Origin: Cerrena zonata
Taxonomy: Eukaryota; Basidiomycota; Agaricomycetes; Polyporales; Cerrenaceae
DNA: 64,000 bases
Direction: 5' to 3'
Assembly: GCA_038087015.1 (NCBI GenBank)
Contig: JASBNA010000029.1
Span: 372,001 to 436,000, forward strand
Part shown: piece after piece, positions 1 through 10,359 of the stretch
Numbering within the stretch: the first letter of the stretch is position 1
Layout of the letters: the number at the start of each line of letters is the position of its first letter
Notes under the pieces: generated by a model
What the model was told of the DNA's origin: nothing
The model's input: the letters and a program-made list of their open reading frames with translations, nothing else
Database searches by the model: none
Translations under genes and position numbers: made by a program

Positions 1-2277
1 CGCGATAAGAGTCGGGTGACCCATACAATCAGAAACGAACCTAGGAAGCCCAGGAATAATGCGTCAGCAAGAGGAAACCCAAAACACACGTGGGGCACAT
101 GGCAAAGGAACAGCGAGAGACGAAGAAACGACAAGTGAATAAGCAATGGAGACGGGATCCGCGAATCGACAAGGTTGTGATAAGAAATGAAGAAAAGACG
201 TTAGACTCACACGTCGAAATAGAATATGTCCCACCATACTCTACGTCTTGCCTCGGCTTCGAACAAGCTAAAGGTTCCGGGGAATTCATCGGGGTCTATT
301 GGCAGGCCCATCGTTCGAGCGATGTTGATCATTTTGCCAACCTGAATTCAAAACATTCGTAAGCTAAACCGTCGAGGAACCCCATGCTCGAAGTCTATTC
401 GACTGCGTGCACTTACCAGTGGAAATACCTTCTGGGCAATTCGGGGCTGCCCATCATGGAGCTGATACAGAACCTGCAGAATCATGGCCACGAGTGAATC
501 GACATCGTACGGACTAGTCTTCTCGAAGAGATCCAACGACTGCTCCGAGAGAGCAAACAATACCGCCGGGTTGGGATTCGTCTCTCTGCTCACAGATGCG
601 GTCATTCCTGGATGGCTGATCCCAGAGTCCCCCGTCCCGGGCCGCCCATGCTGCTCACCATTCCCGTCTTTCGACACCAACGCACTTAACGCAAATGCTG
701 CCGCCGTCGCTGCAAAGAAGCTTAGGGTAGGCTTCGGCGAAGCACTACTTCCTGCGATGACCGGTTCTCGACGTTGTTTCTCTGGCTGGAATAACTCACG
801 TGCCAAATCCAGTTTGCTTTTCACTGTTGGTGGGCCTGTGTCGAAAGGTTGTTGGGGATCGGGGGACTGACCCCATGTAATCATTGCTTCAATTCGGTGT
901 GTGAAGTGACGGACGTTGAAACACGGATGCAGCGCAATAACATCTGTTAGAGCCTGTGTCAGTCGTATCCGCGTGAGCTGAGTTGACGGCAAATATGCCA
1001 GTAGCTCCGGGGTGACTTGAGGGATCTCTGCGCAGTAAGGAGTCGATCGAGATGAGCTTGGCAAGAACTTTTCGTAAGGTATGGGTGGAATAAACGCGGG
1101 GGAAGGTGAGAATCGTATTGTTGCAGGACCGGGAGGACTTGTTGAGCCATACGCCGATGGGGGCCCGGAACTCGGTGGTGTGGAGGGCAGTAGCATAGCC
1201 GTAGGTTCTAGCTTTACCGTAGGCTTACCACCGTTGCCGGATCTACCGCTTTGAACCCCAAACGCCGCAAGAGACGACCTCCCTCCATCGTTACCTGGGG
1301 TCAGATTAAGTTCGGACAACCAGATGCTCGAAACGTCTTCCATGCTGAATACCACGGCACTTCCAGAGGCACCGAGTGCTAGGAGCGCATGTTCGTTTGA
1401 AGCCATTCCAGAGCCCGAGGAGTGGCTACTGCTAGCATTGTTGAATGATCCAGAGGCTACCTGAGCGAATGCAGACTGAGGACCGGAGCTATGCGTAAAT
1501 TGAGCTGCGCCGGGATAAGAGGATTTGAAGGGCGGCATATTAGCAAATGCATTGGATATTGAGGTTGAGGGCGATGCAGAGGACAACTGGGCAAGGGTCC
1601 CTTCCACCACTAACAGACGGTTGTGCAATGACTGCACATCACTGATTTACGGCAAGAAGCAGGTACGATCCAGAAGTGGTGAGTGATCGCCGAGAAGGAG
1701 GGTCAAAAAAACCTACATTTTCTCTGTTGCTGCTTGAGAGTAGATACAACGCTGTACGGTGTCACGTTTCAAGCAAGAACTACAAGGCGTTCTCCTGTCG
1801 CACTTTAGTTTGAGGCGCTTGCACTAGGTAAATGAGCGTCAGTAGGGGAGTAAAGTTTGGGCGACAAGGCGAAAGACATGATGCAGGGAGAAGGCTTGGT
1901 GAAGGGGTTGTGAGGGAGAGAGGGATATGGGTGTTGCGTCAGGCTGGGGGTGTGTCGCGGGAAGGAATTGGGAATTGGAGATCGGCTGAAGGATAGAGAA
2001 TTGTACGGCAACAAGTCTAAACGTACCTCTGCGCATACAACGGTAATCCGAGAGCGGATATGTCTGTAGTGAGCGAAGGGACAGTAGCAAGCAAGCCAAT
2101 CAACGGTTGGAGGGAAATAGGATGTCTGGGTGGAACGTACGGTCCGTTTGAGTATTTGGAATGAGAGCCATTCTGCTTTGAGGATTGGGAGCCTCCAAGG
2201 TCGTCTGAGGGGCCAGCAGCATTACTTTCTGCTCTTGATGGAGAAATGTTGAGGTGGTTATCGGAATCACCATCCAT
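1..2277 (-). CDS. Zn2Cys6 fungal transcription factor (3' end outside window)
   Basis: Nuclear regulator with an N-terminal binuclear zinc cluster and the start of a fungal-specific TF domain. My exons (minus order): 2277-2141, 2063-2027, 1823-1717, 1641-417, 341-211 and 40-1, continuing off the left edge. The cluster only appears after splicing: Cys56, 59, 66, 72, 75 and 84 in the C-x2-C-x6-C-x5-C-x2-C-x8-C pattern, with the intron between Glu58 and Cys59. A heptad-like stretch (SLHNRLLVVEGTLAQL) follows as the usual dimerisation segment. A long Ser/Pro-rich linker leads to the TF domain, where GKMINIARTMGLP, EARRRVWWDIFYFDV and VSDCMGHPTLIA fit the family core. The start codon is the first ATG of the frame that joins the cluster exon. 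The target genes cannot be told from the sequence. Class assignment is firm; the 37-base exon is the least certain boundary. Confidence 0.85.
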
Positions 2278-5194
2278 GATGCTCTTTTGGGACCGCTTCT
2301 GGCAACAATGATATCAAGGTGTTGTGAGATTCTGGCCAGCTCACTGGGGGAGCGGCGTCGGGGGCTTGGTCTGTAGCAAGCTCGAGAGAGGAGGCAGGGA
2401 TGTTGTGGTCGGAGAGAGAGAGGAGGAATGTCGAGTTGGACGAGCTTACCGCTTAGACACCGACAGACGATGGCAGACGGCAGACCCCAGAAGCACCGCC
2501 CCTGCATTTCCTCCCAGCGCCCGCTTCTGTCTCCCCGATTGGGTCGAAGTTGCCGCACATGCCGCGGCACAGATCGGCCCTGTCAAGCTGCACCATTTTT
2601 CGATCAAGGCCTGCACAATGAAACACGGAAGCGTACGTACAAGTGGGAGTGTTAATCCAACTAGTACTCTTTTGTCGCCGTGTGCTGGCCGTGCAGTATG
2701 TCGCTGCTCCCTACGCGATCTCCTCGATATACTCGACAATTCAAGCAACACCTTAAACCCATATTGTCTACCGCTCTGCAGACGGAGCGTTCGCGGAAGC
2801 AACATACCCCAGACAATCCGGTGACCAAGCGTCCATAACAGCAGGCGCCGAGTGGGTGAGAGTACCGCAGAGAGGTGCCTTGTCTGTGCTTGTCTAGACG
2901 CTGCTAGCAAAACTAAACCAGGGGCTATCAGCCACTATCCTCCTGGACTCCTGGTACTCCCGTGTCACTTGCATCATGATCCCCTTTCGTTTACTCCTCC
3001 CTATCCCATTGTCGTATTCCTGCTCCCCGGCAGAATTCCTCTCGTCCTTTCCCCGAATCCCAAACTCAAACTTCGGTCATCATCATCAGCCTCGTTATTG
3101 CCATCAACCCAGGGTTTTTCGCTTCGCCCACCTCGATCGCAGGGTTCGCCCTCCACACAACGCTTTTCTTCAATATCCCACATGTCTTCGTGCCTTCCTA
3201 ACCGTGCCTGGTGCTTGTTTCGCCCCACAATGGCACTCCCAATCATTCTCCGTCAACAAACATATCATCTCCATCTCCCTTTAGTCTCTTTCTCCTCGCA
3301 ACACATGACACTACTGCCGTGACCCTCAAACCTTGCTCATTCTCTTTGGCGACCTGCTCTCACACTCTCCCATCCGGAACGCTCGCCTCTCCCTCTCAAA
3401 CCCTCTAGCGCCTGGCGTATAATTGACTCGTAAGCGTCTTGCATCTGCCATCGAAGAATGGAATGTCCACCACTTTACAAGGTTCTTCCGTTCTCATCGA
3501 TCGGACCTCTAATTTTCCTGTCAATTCATCCTGCCCCCCGTAACAAAACTTGTCGTCCCCTCTGGACACCCGTTGAACCACGTTTGCCACAACCCCCCTT
3601 GCTCGCCTTTTCCGACAACTTCGGGTCACGATCGTGTCATCCTTGGCGATTTGCTTTCTACTCTCCGCTATGTTCGGTACACCCCGCGGCGATGGTGCCG
3701 TCATTGGCATGATGCACTGTCAGTTTTTAAAAAGACTAGCTTCCCTGCGACTTGTCTATGATATAGATGATACCATGCAGCTGACTGGACCTCATGTGTG
3801 TCACTGTTATCGTCTTGCTGATCCAGGCTAAACTCGTTTGTTGCCGATTAGAGGGCCCGTCGCTCCTCGGAGTTTGGATAATTTTGACTAGGTTGTTATC
3901 AAAACCTCTCAACCCCCCTCGTACATAAGTCCTATATACGCTATTACCGATTCCGCACATAGATGACCGGTGCATTTTGATACACATCAAAACAAAAGCC
4001 GAAGAACACCGTGATGACGGTGAAGCCATCCGCGACTACAACGTCAGTGTGTGCCTTCGATCTCGCTCCGCCCAATTTCATTTTGGAGCGTTGCCACTTA
4101 TTTAAAATATGTTGATGGTACACAGTGGGCGGTCGATCTCTCATACAGTTTATACGCATGCTTGCAACTTGTGGTGCGTCCTCCCACTGGGATCAACATG
4201 ATTAGTAATCAGATATGTACGTCGACTTTTCGAATTTACTGTGCTTGCTACAACCACGACGGACGTTTGATTTGGGTAAATTGAAATTCGATTTCACTAC
4301 CATGCCGATGACATCAACCTTCTTTTCACTGCACTTATCCGTGACTTTTAACCTTCCTCCCGAACCACCGTTTTCTACTAGTAAACCCCCGCCAAGCACA
4401 TAGCGGATCCATTAACCAACCGACATACTTCTTCAATTAAAAGAGTTCATGATACCATGCCGCCACCCCTCTTACTCAATTCCGAGTCTGTATGGCGCTA
4501 GAAGAATAGAAGAACCACCGCTTCGATATGTCATGAAAACTCATGGCTGCGTTTTCGCTATTAGGGTTCGATGAAAAAAATTCGTACGCTGATCCATGTG
4601 CCTCTAAGCTGTTCATGTACATGTTTGGATTGGTGTCGTTGTATGCTTGTGTGTCATTTGTAATTAGGGTGTTTCTAGTGAGGTTGGGTTGTATATAAGG
4701 TTTACGGTGCCAGATTGACCCCGCGGCCGGTGGTAGCGTTGACTTATTATGTTTATTTCTTTGTCCTAGAAGAAATATGGTCACTTAACATGCTTCTTCA
4801 TCGACATGTTAGTGGGATTGTTGTAACGTCGGTGACGTCATTAGCTGTCCTATGCGTAGAAGTTTGCTATCGTCTATAGCAAAGAATTCCACTGGCAACT
4901 TGAAAATTCTGCGCATCTTCTAGTTGCACTCGCCTCGAAGGCGAGGGAGAATGAAACAAGGTTTGCGGAGATCTCGTCTATCGAACTTACAGGTCATCCG
5001 CTGAGCACGAGTAGTACTCGAAATGAATGATATAGGTTTATCATTTTCTGCTCGACGAGGGGCTTCGTATTCAAGTGATTATGATGTTACAAAATCGATA
5101 CTTCCTTGACTCCATTTCCGAGATTCCAAGCACACAGCTATTTTATCAAGATATATATCCCATCAATAAACGTGAGTCCCATCGCAATTACTTC
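2278..5194. other. Intergenic, pyrimidine-rich then AT-rich; no firm gene
   Basis: About 2.9 kb. The first third is the divergent leader of the zinc-cluster gene. From about 2980 to 3720 the plus strand is strongly C/T-rich and stretches in all three frames look coding-like (Ser/Pro-rich at 3060-3190 and 3215-3405; 3573-3761), but no splice set joins them. This may be a decayed gene or a long leader. From 3840 to 5190 I see only short, frame-broken ORFs. Confidence 0.5.
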
Positions 5195-5531
5195 TTAAGT
5201 GCATCCCTACAGCAACCTTCAGTAAATCTGATTCGAGACATTTCTATGAGGCACTTACTCCAAGGGACATGGAGAATACCACACTCCCAAGGACTGTAGA
5301 GACGCTGCCTGCCACTGGGGATCCAGCAGCACTACAGGTTCGTCCGCCAGTACATGAGTCGACGGACCTGTTCCCAATAATGGGAGCAGTGACTGAGCCT
5401 GTCAAGCAGTTGCAGCCGGAGGTAACAGAACAGCTTGACTGTCTGGCGGTCAACGAAGATACTTCGGCACCATGAACTACAGTGGTGACAAGTGCGACGG
5501 TGGTGAAAATGGTAAGGATGTTGAATTGCAT
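5195..5531 (-). CDS. Small secreted six-cysteine protein, copy A
   Basis: A 94-residue secreted peptide from two exons, 5531-5259 and 5206-5195, with a 52-base intron. Residues 1-21 form a signal peptide (MQFNILTIFTTVALVTTVVHG). TARQ just before the mature domain resembles a Kex2-type processing site. The mature part has six cysteines in the order C-x5-C-x-C, then three more widely spaced; the sixth is supplied only by the four-codon last exon (Gly-Cys-Thr-stop), so an unspliced reading would leave an odd cysteine. The paralogue at 8413-8742 shares the signal peptide start, cysteine order and intron position. I recognise no named family. Being short, secreted and cysteine-rich it could be an effector-like or cell-surface peptide, which is inference. 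Confidence 0.7.
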
Positions 5532-6337
5532 CTAAGAGTTGGGGAGTCAATCCATAGTAATTGATGAGGACAACGACTATAGTATAAAATACCTACAATG
5601 GTGTGTCGAGCTTTCAGTGAACCTCACAACTTTGTGTTCTGATAATCAGGAGTTCTTTCTCGGGTCTATATACTGTTTTCTCGGCATATCCTGTGGCCGA
5701 ATGAGATACGGATTTGGTATAAGTTATAGGTCATGTTGACAAAGAAAAAAAGCTAGCTCGAGAATTCTGAGCTTAAAAATATGAAGTTAACATTCCAGGA
5801 TGAAGATGAGGTCACATTAGACGGATACGCGTACTTCATTAATCCAAAACAGATGCTCACCTAGTGTAATACAGACTTTCATCAGACACATGTGGCAGGT
5901 AGATGGAGCGTTATTGGAAACTTTTATCACTGAGGTAATGCCGAGATGGACGAGACTACTGTTGGTATGGAGCCATCGAGTGGCTTTAGTCATATGGCGC
6001 TGAACTCCAGTGTTTAGAACATTGTGGTTTGTGAGCTACGATCTAACATCCTAGCAGACATGAGTAGTAAAGTCACTCACCTATAAATGAGGTAGGAAGA
6101 GCTAGGTGTTTGCACCCTATGAGATCGCTTCCATAAGCGAACACATAGCTCGAGACTCCAGAATACTTCCCTAATTGGAAAGGAAGTTTACTAACGCCTC
6201 AACTCCATTTAACAATGGAGGGCGTCCCACTCTGATTTTATTTGACAGTTGGGTCCTGGATTTCTAGGCAGTTGACCATCCTATTAGAGCGGAGTCATCA
6301 AGATTTTCAAGAGAGTATGAGTAAGTTATTCTGCAAC

Positions 6338-6363
6338 GGAGCATTGAGAAAGACGGCGAGATA
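6338..6363 (+). repeat. Imperfect direct repeat, left member
   Basis: The 26 bases here match 7685-7710 at about 24 of 26 positions (shared blocks GGAGCATTGAG and ACGGCGAGATA). The two lie about 1.35 kb apart on either side of repeat copy 1. They are too far from its edges to be a target-site duplication and are more likely part of an older duplication. Confidence 0.5.
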
Positions 6364-6819
6364 GTGACATACAATATGGATATGGATACGCCACATATCG
6401 AAGCGAGAGGTGCCAGAGATAGACCGTTAACGTAGCTGACAGTGGTAGATATCTAGTATGTAGCCGGAAGGAGGAGTTCCCTGCATTATGGGATTAGAAA
6501 GAGCGGACATGTATGTTAGAAGCACCTTGTGCCTGAGTTTTATCTCTCAGCGAGGGAAACCACCCGAGGCAATCATACCAGTACCCAAATCCTACAAAAC
6601 GGTGTCAGAGACGGCGGCGGAGGCGCGTTCAAGTTTCGGAGGTCACCTACCAACTGCCAGTGAGTCTGAGAACTAACCAAGAACTAAAGCCACCCCCTGT
6701 AGATCAACAGTTAAAAACACGCCAAAGGATATTTAATGTAAAAGGTATTTACTATGGATAAAAACAAGAGCAAGAGTTCTCGGACCTTCACTGGTAGGCT
6801 GAGGGTTTCGGATGCTTGA

Positions 6820-7443
6820 GCATTTCGAATTCCGAAAGCTTACCTAGTCAGTACCTTCCATTTGAGGAAGGCATGTTGGTTCGAAGTTGTCAGCCCTCCC
6901 TCAGTATTTATAGCCCCGTTCCCTCTCTCCAACTTCCCCCACCTCTTGTCTCTCTACCACTATCATCCCGCCATCCCGCCTGCCATCATTATCATCCTTC
7001 TACTATTATATGGGCCCTCCGAGTCGACTAGGATCCGAGTATGCAACTGCAACTATTAAGCATCAGGTGTCGGGGATATTGGGATTCTACAGGGTACGGG
7101 ATACTTTCACGTCGTCCTACTATCCATGGCTGACATGTTCATCAACATAACTCGGCGTAGCATCGACTAACCTTCTCTCGCCTGTTCTCATTCTAGTAAC
7201 CCGAGGGGGGCAATGCAAGATGTCCTGGGTCTACCTTTTCGTGGTCCTCGGGATAAGTACTCTGCGGAGGAAACTAAATGACCCGAACCTCAAGACACAG
7301 ATATTCTAAGGTGCGTCCCGGGGAGGGCATGCAAGCTGTCCAGCACCGACCTTTTCGTGGTCCCTGGGATAAGTACCCCTCGTCTCACTTGTGAGCGGGG
7401 GCGAAACCAACGGTGCAAACTTCAAGACCCGCGCGGCTGACCG
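6820..7443 (+). repeat. Dispersed repeat, copy 1
   Basis: Matches 43230-43843 in the same orientation. The first ~370 bases are only loosely similar (shared islands such as ATGTTGGTTCGAAG, GAAGTTGTCAGCC and ATGGCTGACAT, with indels). From about 7198 to 7443 the copies are almost identical. Similarity stops abruptly after GCGGCTGAC. I see no terminal inverted repeat, LTR, poly-A tail or transposase. It may be a fragment of a retroelement or a dispersed RNA gene. Confidence 0.7.
7200..7443 (+). ncRNA. Candidate structured RNA, copy 1 (two tandem units plus hairpin)
   Basis: Unit A: outer stem CCCGAGG (7200-7206) with CCTCGGG (7246-7252), inner hairpin GGGC/GTCC with loop AATGCAAGAT, and hairpin ACC/GGT with loop TTTTCGT. 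Unit B: outer stem CCCGGGG (7317-7323) with CCCTGGG (7362-7368, one G-T pair), the same GGGC/GTCC hairpin with loop ATGCAAGCT, and the same ACC/GGT hairpin with loop TTTTCGT. Both units end in GGGATAAGTAC. A further hairpin pairs CCCTCG and CTCA with TGAG and CGGGGG around 7377-7401. The pairing was drawn by hand, without an energy calculation. The strand is the one on which the units were read and is not proven. Confidence 0.35.
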
Positions 7444-7684
7444 GCACGTTCTGATAAAGGTATGGCAGTAAATAGAGTTATGGCACTAGTGAACGATGTA
7501 GGATTCCAGTTCTTGAGCAAGCGTGTGTTGTAAATAGAAAGGATAAACTTTGGAAAACATGACACGTAGAATGTCATTATTCTTGCGGGCGAGACTCGCC
7601 GAGAGCTGAGGCTATAGCAAAACCTGGATCATCAAGGAGGGTTTCGACAGAGTGGCGTAAAGTATGAACAAGATAGTCAGCAGT

Positions 7685-7710
7685 GGAGCATTGAGGAATA
7701 CGGCGAGATA
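7685..7710 (+). repeat. Imperfect direct repeat, right member
   Basis: Partner of the 26-base block at 6338-6363, with two mismatches. See that entry. Confidence 0.5.
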
Positions 7711-8412
7711 TAGATACACCCGATGCACATTGGATCCATATTCATGGTCAATACGCTGTTTAGGACGCGTTTATAGATTATAGACCACCCCCGTATCTCA
7801 GAGTAGTTAGCTTACGCGTAGCTACCTCGATGACGTCGGATGTAGGTAGATATGTAACGGAAGTGAGTATCCCTGTAGCCATTCTGTGAGCAGTAGATAA
7901 AAGACATATGTGCAGCATTGGGATACAATAGACACAGATGTACTCTTACATGCCAGAAGTGGTTGGAAGTAAGAAGAGGACGACTCGGATCGGCGGTACT
8001 CGGGCTATCCGGGACGAACATTTATTGTTTGTTACTATTATGCAGAAGCCCCGACAATTGTCCCATTATAGGAAGCGATGATGTCATGGTGATATTGGAA
8101 TTCGTGACGAGAGTGTACGGCAGCGATACCCATACTGGATGGGCGGTTGTGGTATCGCGTATAGAGAATGTAGCAGAAACTATGATACTTACTCCAAACA
8201 ACTCAAACGAGTGGAATTATGATCGCCCCAATCGTTCACCTCAAAATACTATTCATATATCACCTTCAAACAACTAGTAGCTAGCCTACAGTGTCAACAT
8301 CGTCATGACCATTCCACATCCTCATTCCCGCCTCTATTTCTTTTTACTTTCTAGCACACAGCTATTTTCCGATCCAGATCCAATGTACCAGTGTAAAAAT
8401 CCCGCCACTCTC

Positions 8413-8742
8413 TTAAGAGCATGCCTACAGAGAAAATCGTTAGAGATTATCGCCTACTATCATTATCCAAAAGAAGCTTACTCCTATGGCAAGAGAGATC
8501 GATGCCAAGCCGTCGACGGACAGCGTGATTGGGTTCCCAGCAGGAGTGCAGGTCGTTCCGGGGTTCGTAATCGCGCAAGAATCTACGGTGACCGGTATAC
8601 CAACGAGTGTGATTGAGCCGATGAAGCAGTTACACCCAGAGTCCGGAGAACAGGTGCTCTGTCTGGCCTCCAAGGTAGCTCCGTGAGCTGAAGCACCGAG
8701 GGCGGCGATGGTAGCGAGGATAGTGAGTATGTTGAATTGCAT
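8413..8742 (-). CDS. Small secreted six-cysteine protein, copy B
   Basis: Paralogue of the gene at 5195-5531, same strand, 90 residues from exons 8742-8482 and 8424-8413 with a 57-base intron. The signal peptide begins with the same MQFNILTI and ends near AHGATLEARQ, where AR suggests Kex2-type processing. The six cysteines keep the order C-x5-C-x-C followed by three spaced cysteines, and again the last comes from a four-codon terminal exon (Ala-Cys-Ser-stop). Both genes splice at the same codon, phase 0, right after a Gly. Downstream of each stop lies an identical 16-base block (AGCACACAGCTATTTT, at 8353-8368 here and 5129-5144 in copy A). Function unknown; an effector-like role is inference. 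Confidence 0.7.
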
Positions 8743-10359
8743 CTAGTAAAAGTCGATGAGTATGTCGCTGACAGTAGTTGGTATGCTTGGGGGCTTACAT
8801 TGGTTGGTAGAACACTTGGTATTTGTGATGCTCTGAGGATTCATGACATTACACAGAGTTTATATACCATATTGTTCTCGGCGACATCAAAGACGGCACA
8901 ACGGAGTGCTTGAAAAAAAGGCAAGAATGACGCACATATTGTTAAGAAATCAATTGAATGCGAATAAATATAGACAAAGGTACATAAACCCGTCTCGTCG
9001 TTACACCAAAAAGTTTATTCAGACGGAGACATGCACTCCATCATTCCAAGCCGAACACCCTTTTGGCCAACTGTATGATGCGCTATGGATGTATGTAGCA
9101 AATGTGTAGTATGTGAGTGGAGCAATCCTGATGCTTGCGAAGAGCTATCTCGAACGAGGCCGTTCTGGATACTTGGTTAGAATGGAGCCATAGGGTGATC
9201 TCAGACATGTGAGGCCGGAAAAGACGACGAGTTGTGGATGTCAGAGACGGCCAGAGTTATAAAGGCTCCGTTGAACGCTTCTGGAAGAGACATCAACGCC
9301 GTCGAGTCTAAAGCATGAGGAAGTAATATATTATGAAGAAAGCAGCTCCAGAGATTTGTTCGTCACGGTGAACTTGAAGTTCAATAATTGTTTCCTTTGC
9401 CAGCTCGTAAGAACAAAAGGAAAACTTAGAGTAAGAAGCATAGGCTGCAGTCACTGTCCGCACTGTCTTGTTAGAATATGAAGGGCGTCGCGCCCTCAAG
9501 TATTTTGACGGTTCCGGCGTTCGGGAAGTACCAGTAGCTTAAACTGGAGAAGCAGCCGTGCCATTCAACATTCTAAAGGCAAAGTCAGCCGATAGCAGAA
9601 GAAACATATATAGAATACTTCTCGAATGGAGCTGGGTATGCGGAGTCTTTTGCAGCATGTTGAAAAAATAGAAATAGATAGCTCTAGAGCATTGTTTTCG
9701 GTTATAAAATATATGCCCTAAGAGCGAAAATAAGCGTCAGGCTTGTTCACAATAGAAAGCATTTGGGGATGAGCGGGGTGTTCGGAGACGGCCATTGAGT
9801 AGGATATGTAAGAGACAAACCAGCGACCCGCATATACACTTGAAGATAGTGTCCGCCAGGGACGAGAGCTTACCGCAAGACTGGGAGAATATCGCTCACG
9901 CTGACTGTTACTGTCCAAGAACTGTAAGCATCATTTATTTGGGCTTTTTTTCCTGCAATACATACCATGTTAAGTGCTGTAGAACGAGTAAGTAGCCCAT
10001 CGCCCACTTGAAAGTTCTTCGCAAAGAAGTTGAAATTCAAGTCGCACGTCCTACGATGATGACGTCACTGCACAGGCCAGTTTACAGACAGGCGCCGCTG
10101 TCAGTTTATAATTAACTTCCTTCTTATGAGTCAGACATTTCGAAGTGGGGCATCATTCGCATTGAGAGGCAGGGTATCAAGACCTTCCAGCGGAATTCTT
10201 CTACAGATAAAGATGAAAAAGAATAATGGTACATACAACATAGCTTATTCTACTCCAATACCTCCGAATCCTAGTTGTTATCCAAATTTACACGAATCGC
10301 AAGCATGCATGACTTCCATCTCCCCTCTCGCCACTTCCAAGTTACCGCTCCTAATCGAT
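8743..10359. other. Intergenic, no gene seen
   Basis: About 1.6 kb, AT-rich, with short ORFs lacking motifs or plausible splice partners. It contains the upstream region of copy B of the secreted peptide (TATA-like TTTATATACC near 8869) and the 3' flank of the bHLH gene. Confidence 0.5.

Larger units (their letters stand above)
5532..8412. other. Gene-poor interval holding repeat copy 1
   Basis: Intergenic between the two small secreted protein genes. No ORF has a supported start, splice set or motif. It holds the dispersed repeat (about 6820-7443) and a pair of imperfect direct repeats on either side of it (6338-6363 and 7685-7710). Parts of 5920-6000 resemble 9150-9215, so some of this flank may have been duplicated together with the secreted-protein gene. 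Confidence 0.5.

Noticed and set aside
7200..7443. Hammerhead ribozyme in the repeat (GCGAAACC resembles its GAAA core)
   Set aside because: No CTGATGA-type core is paired with it in the right place, so the hammerhead fold cannot be drawn.
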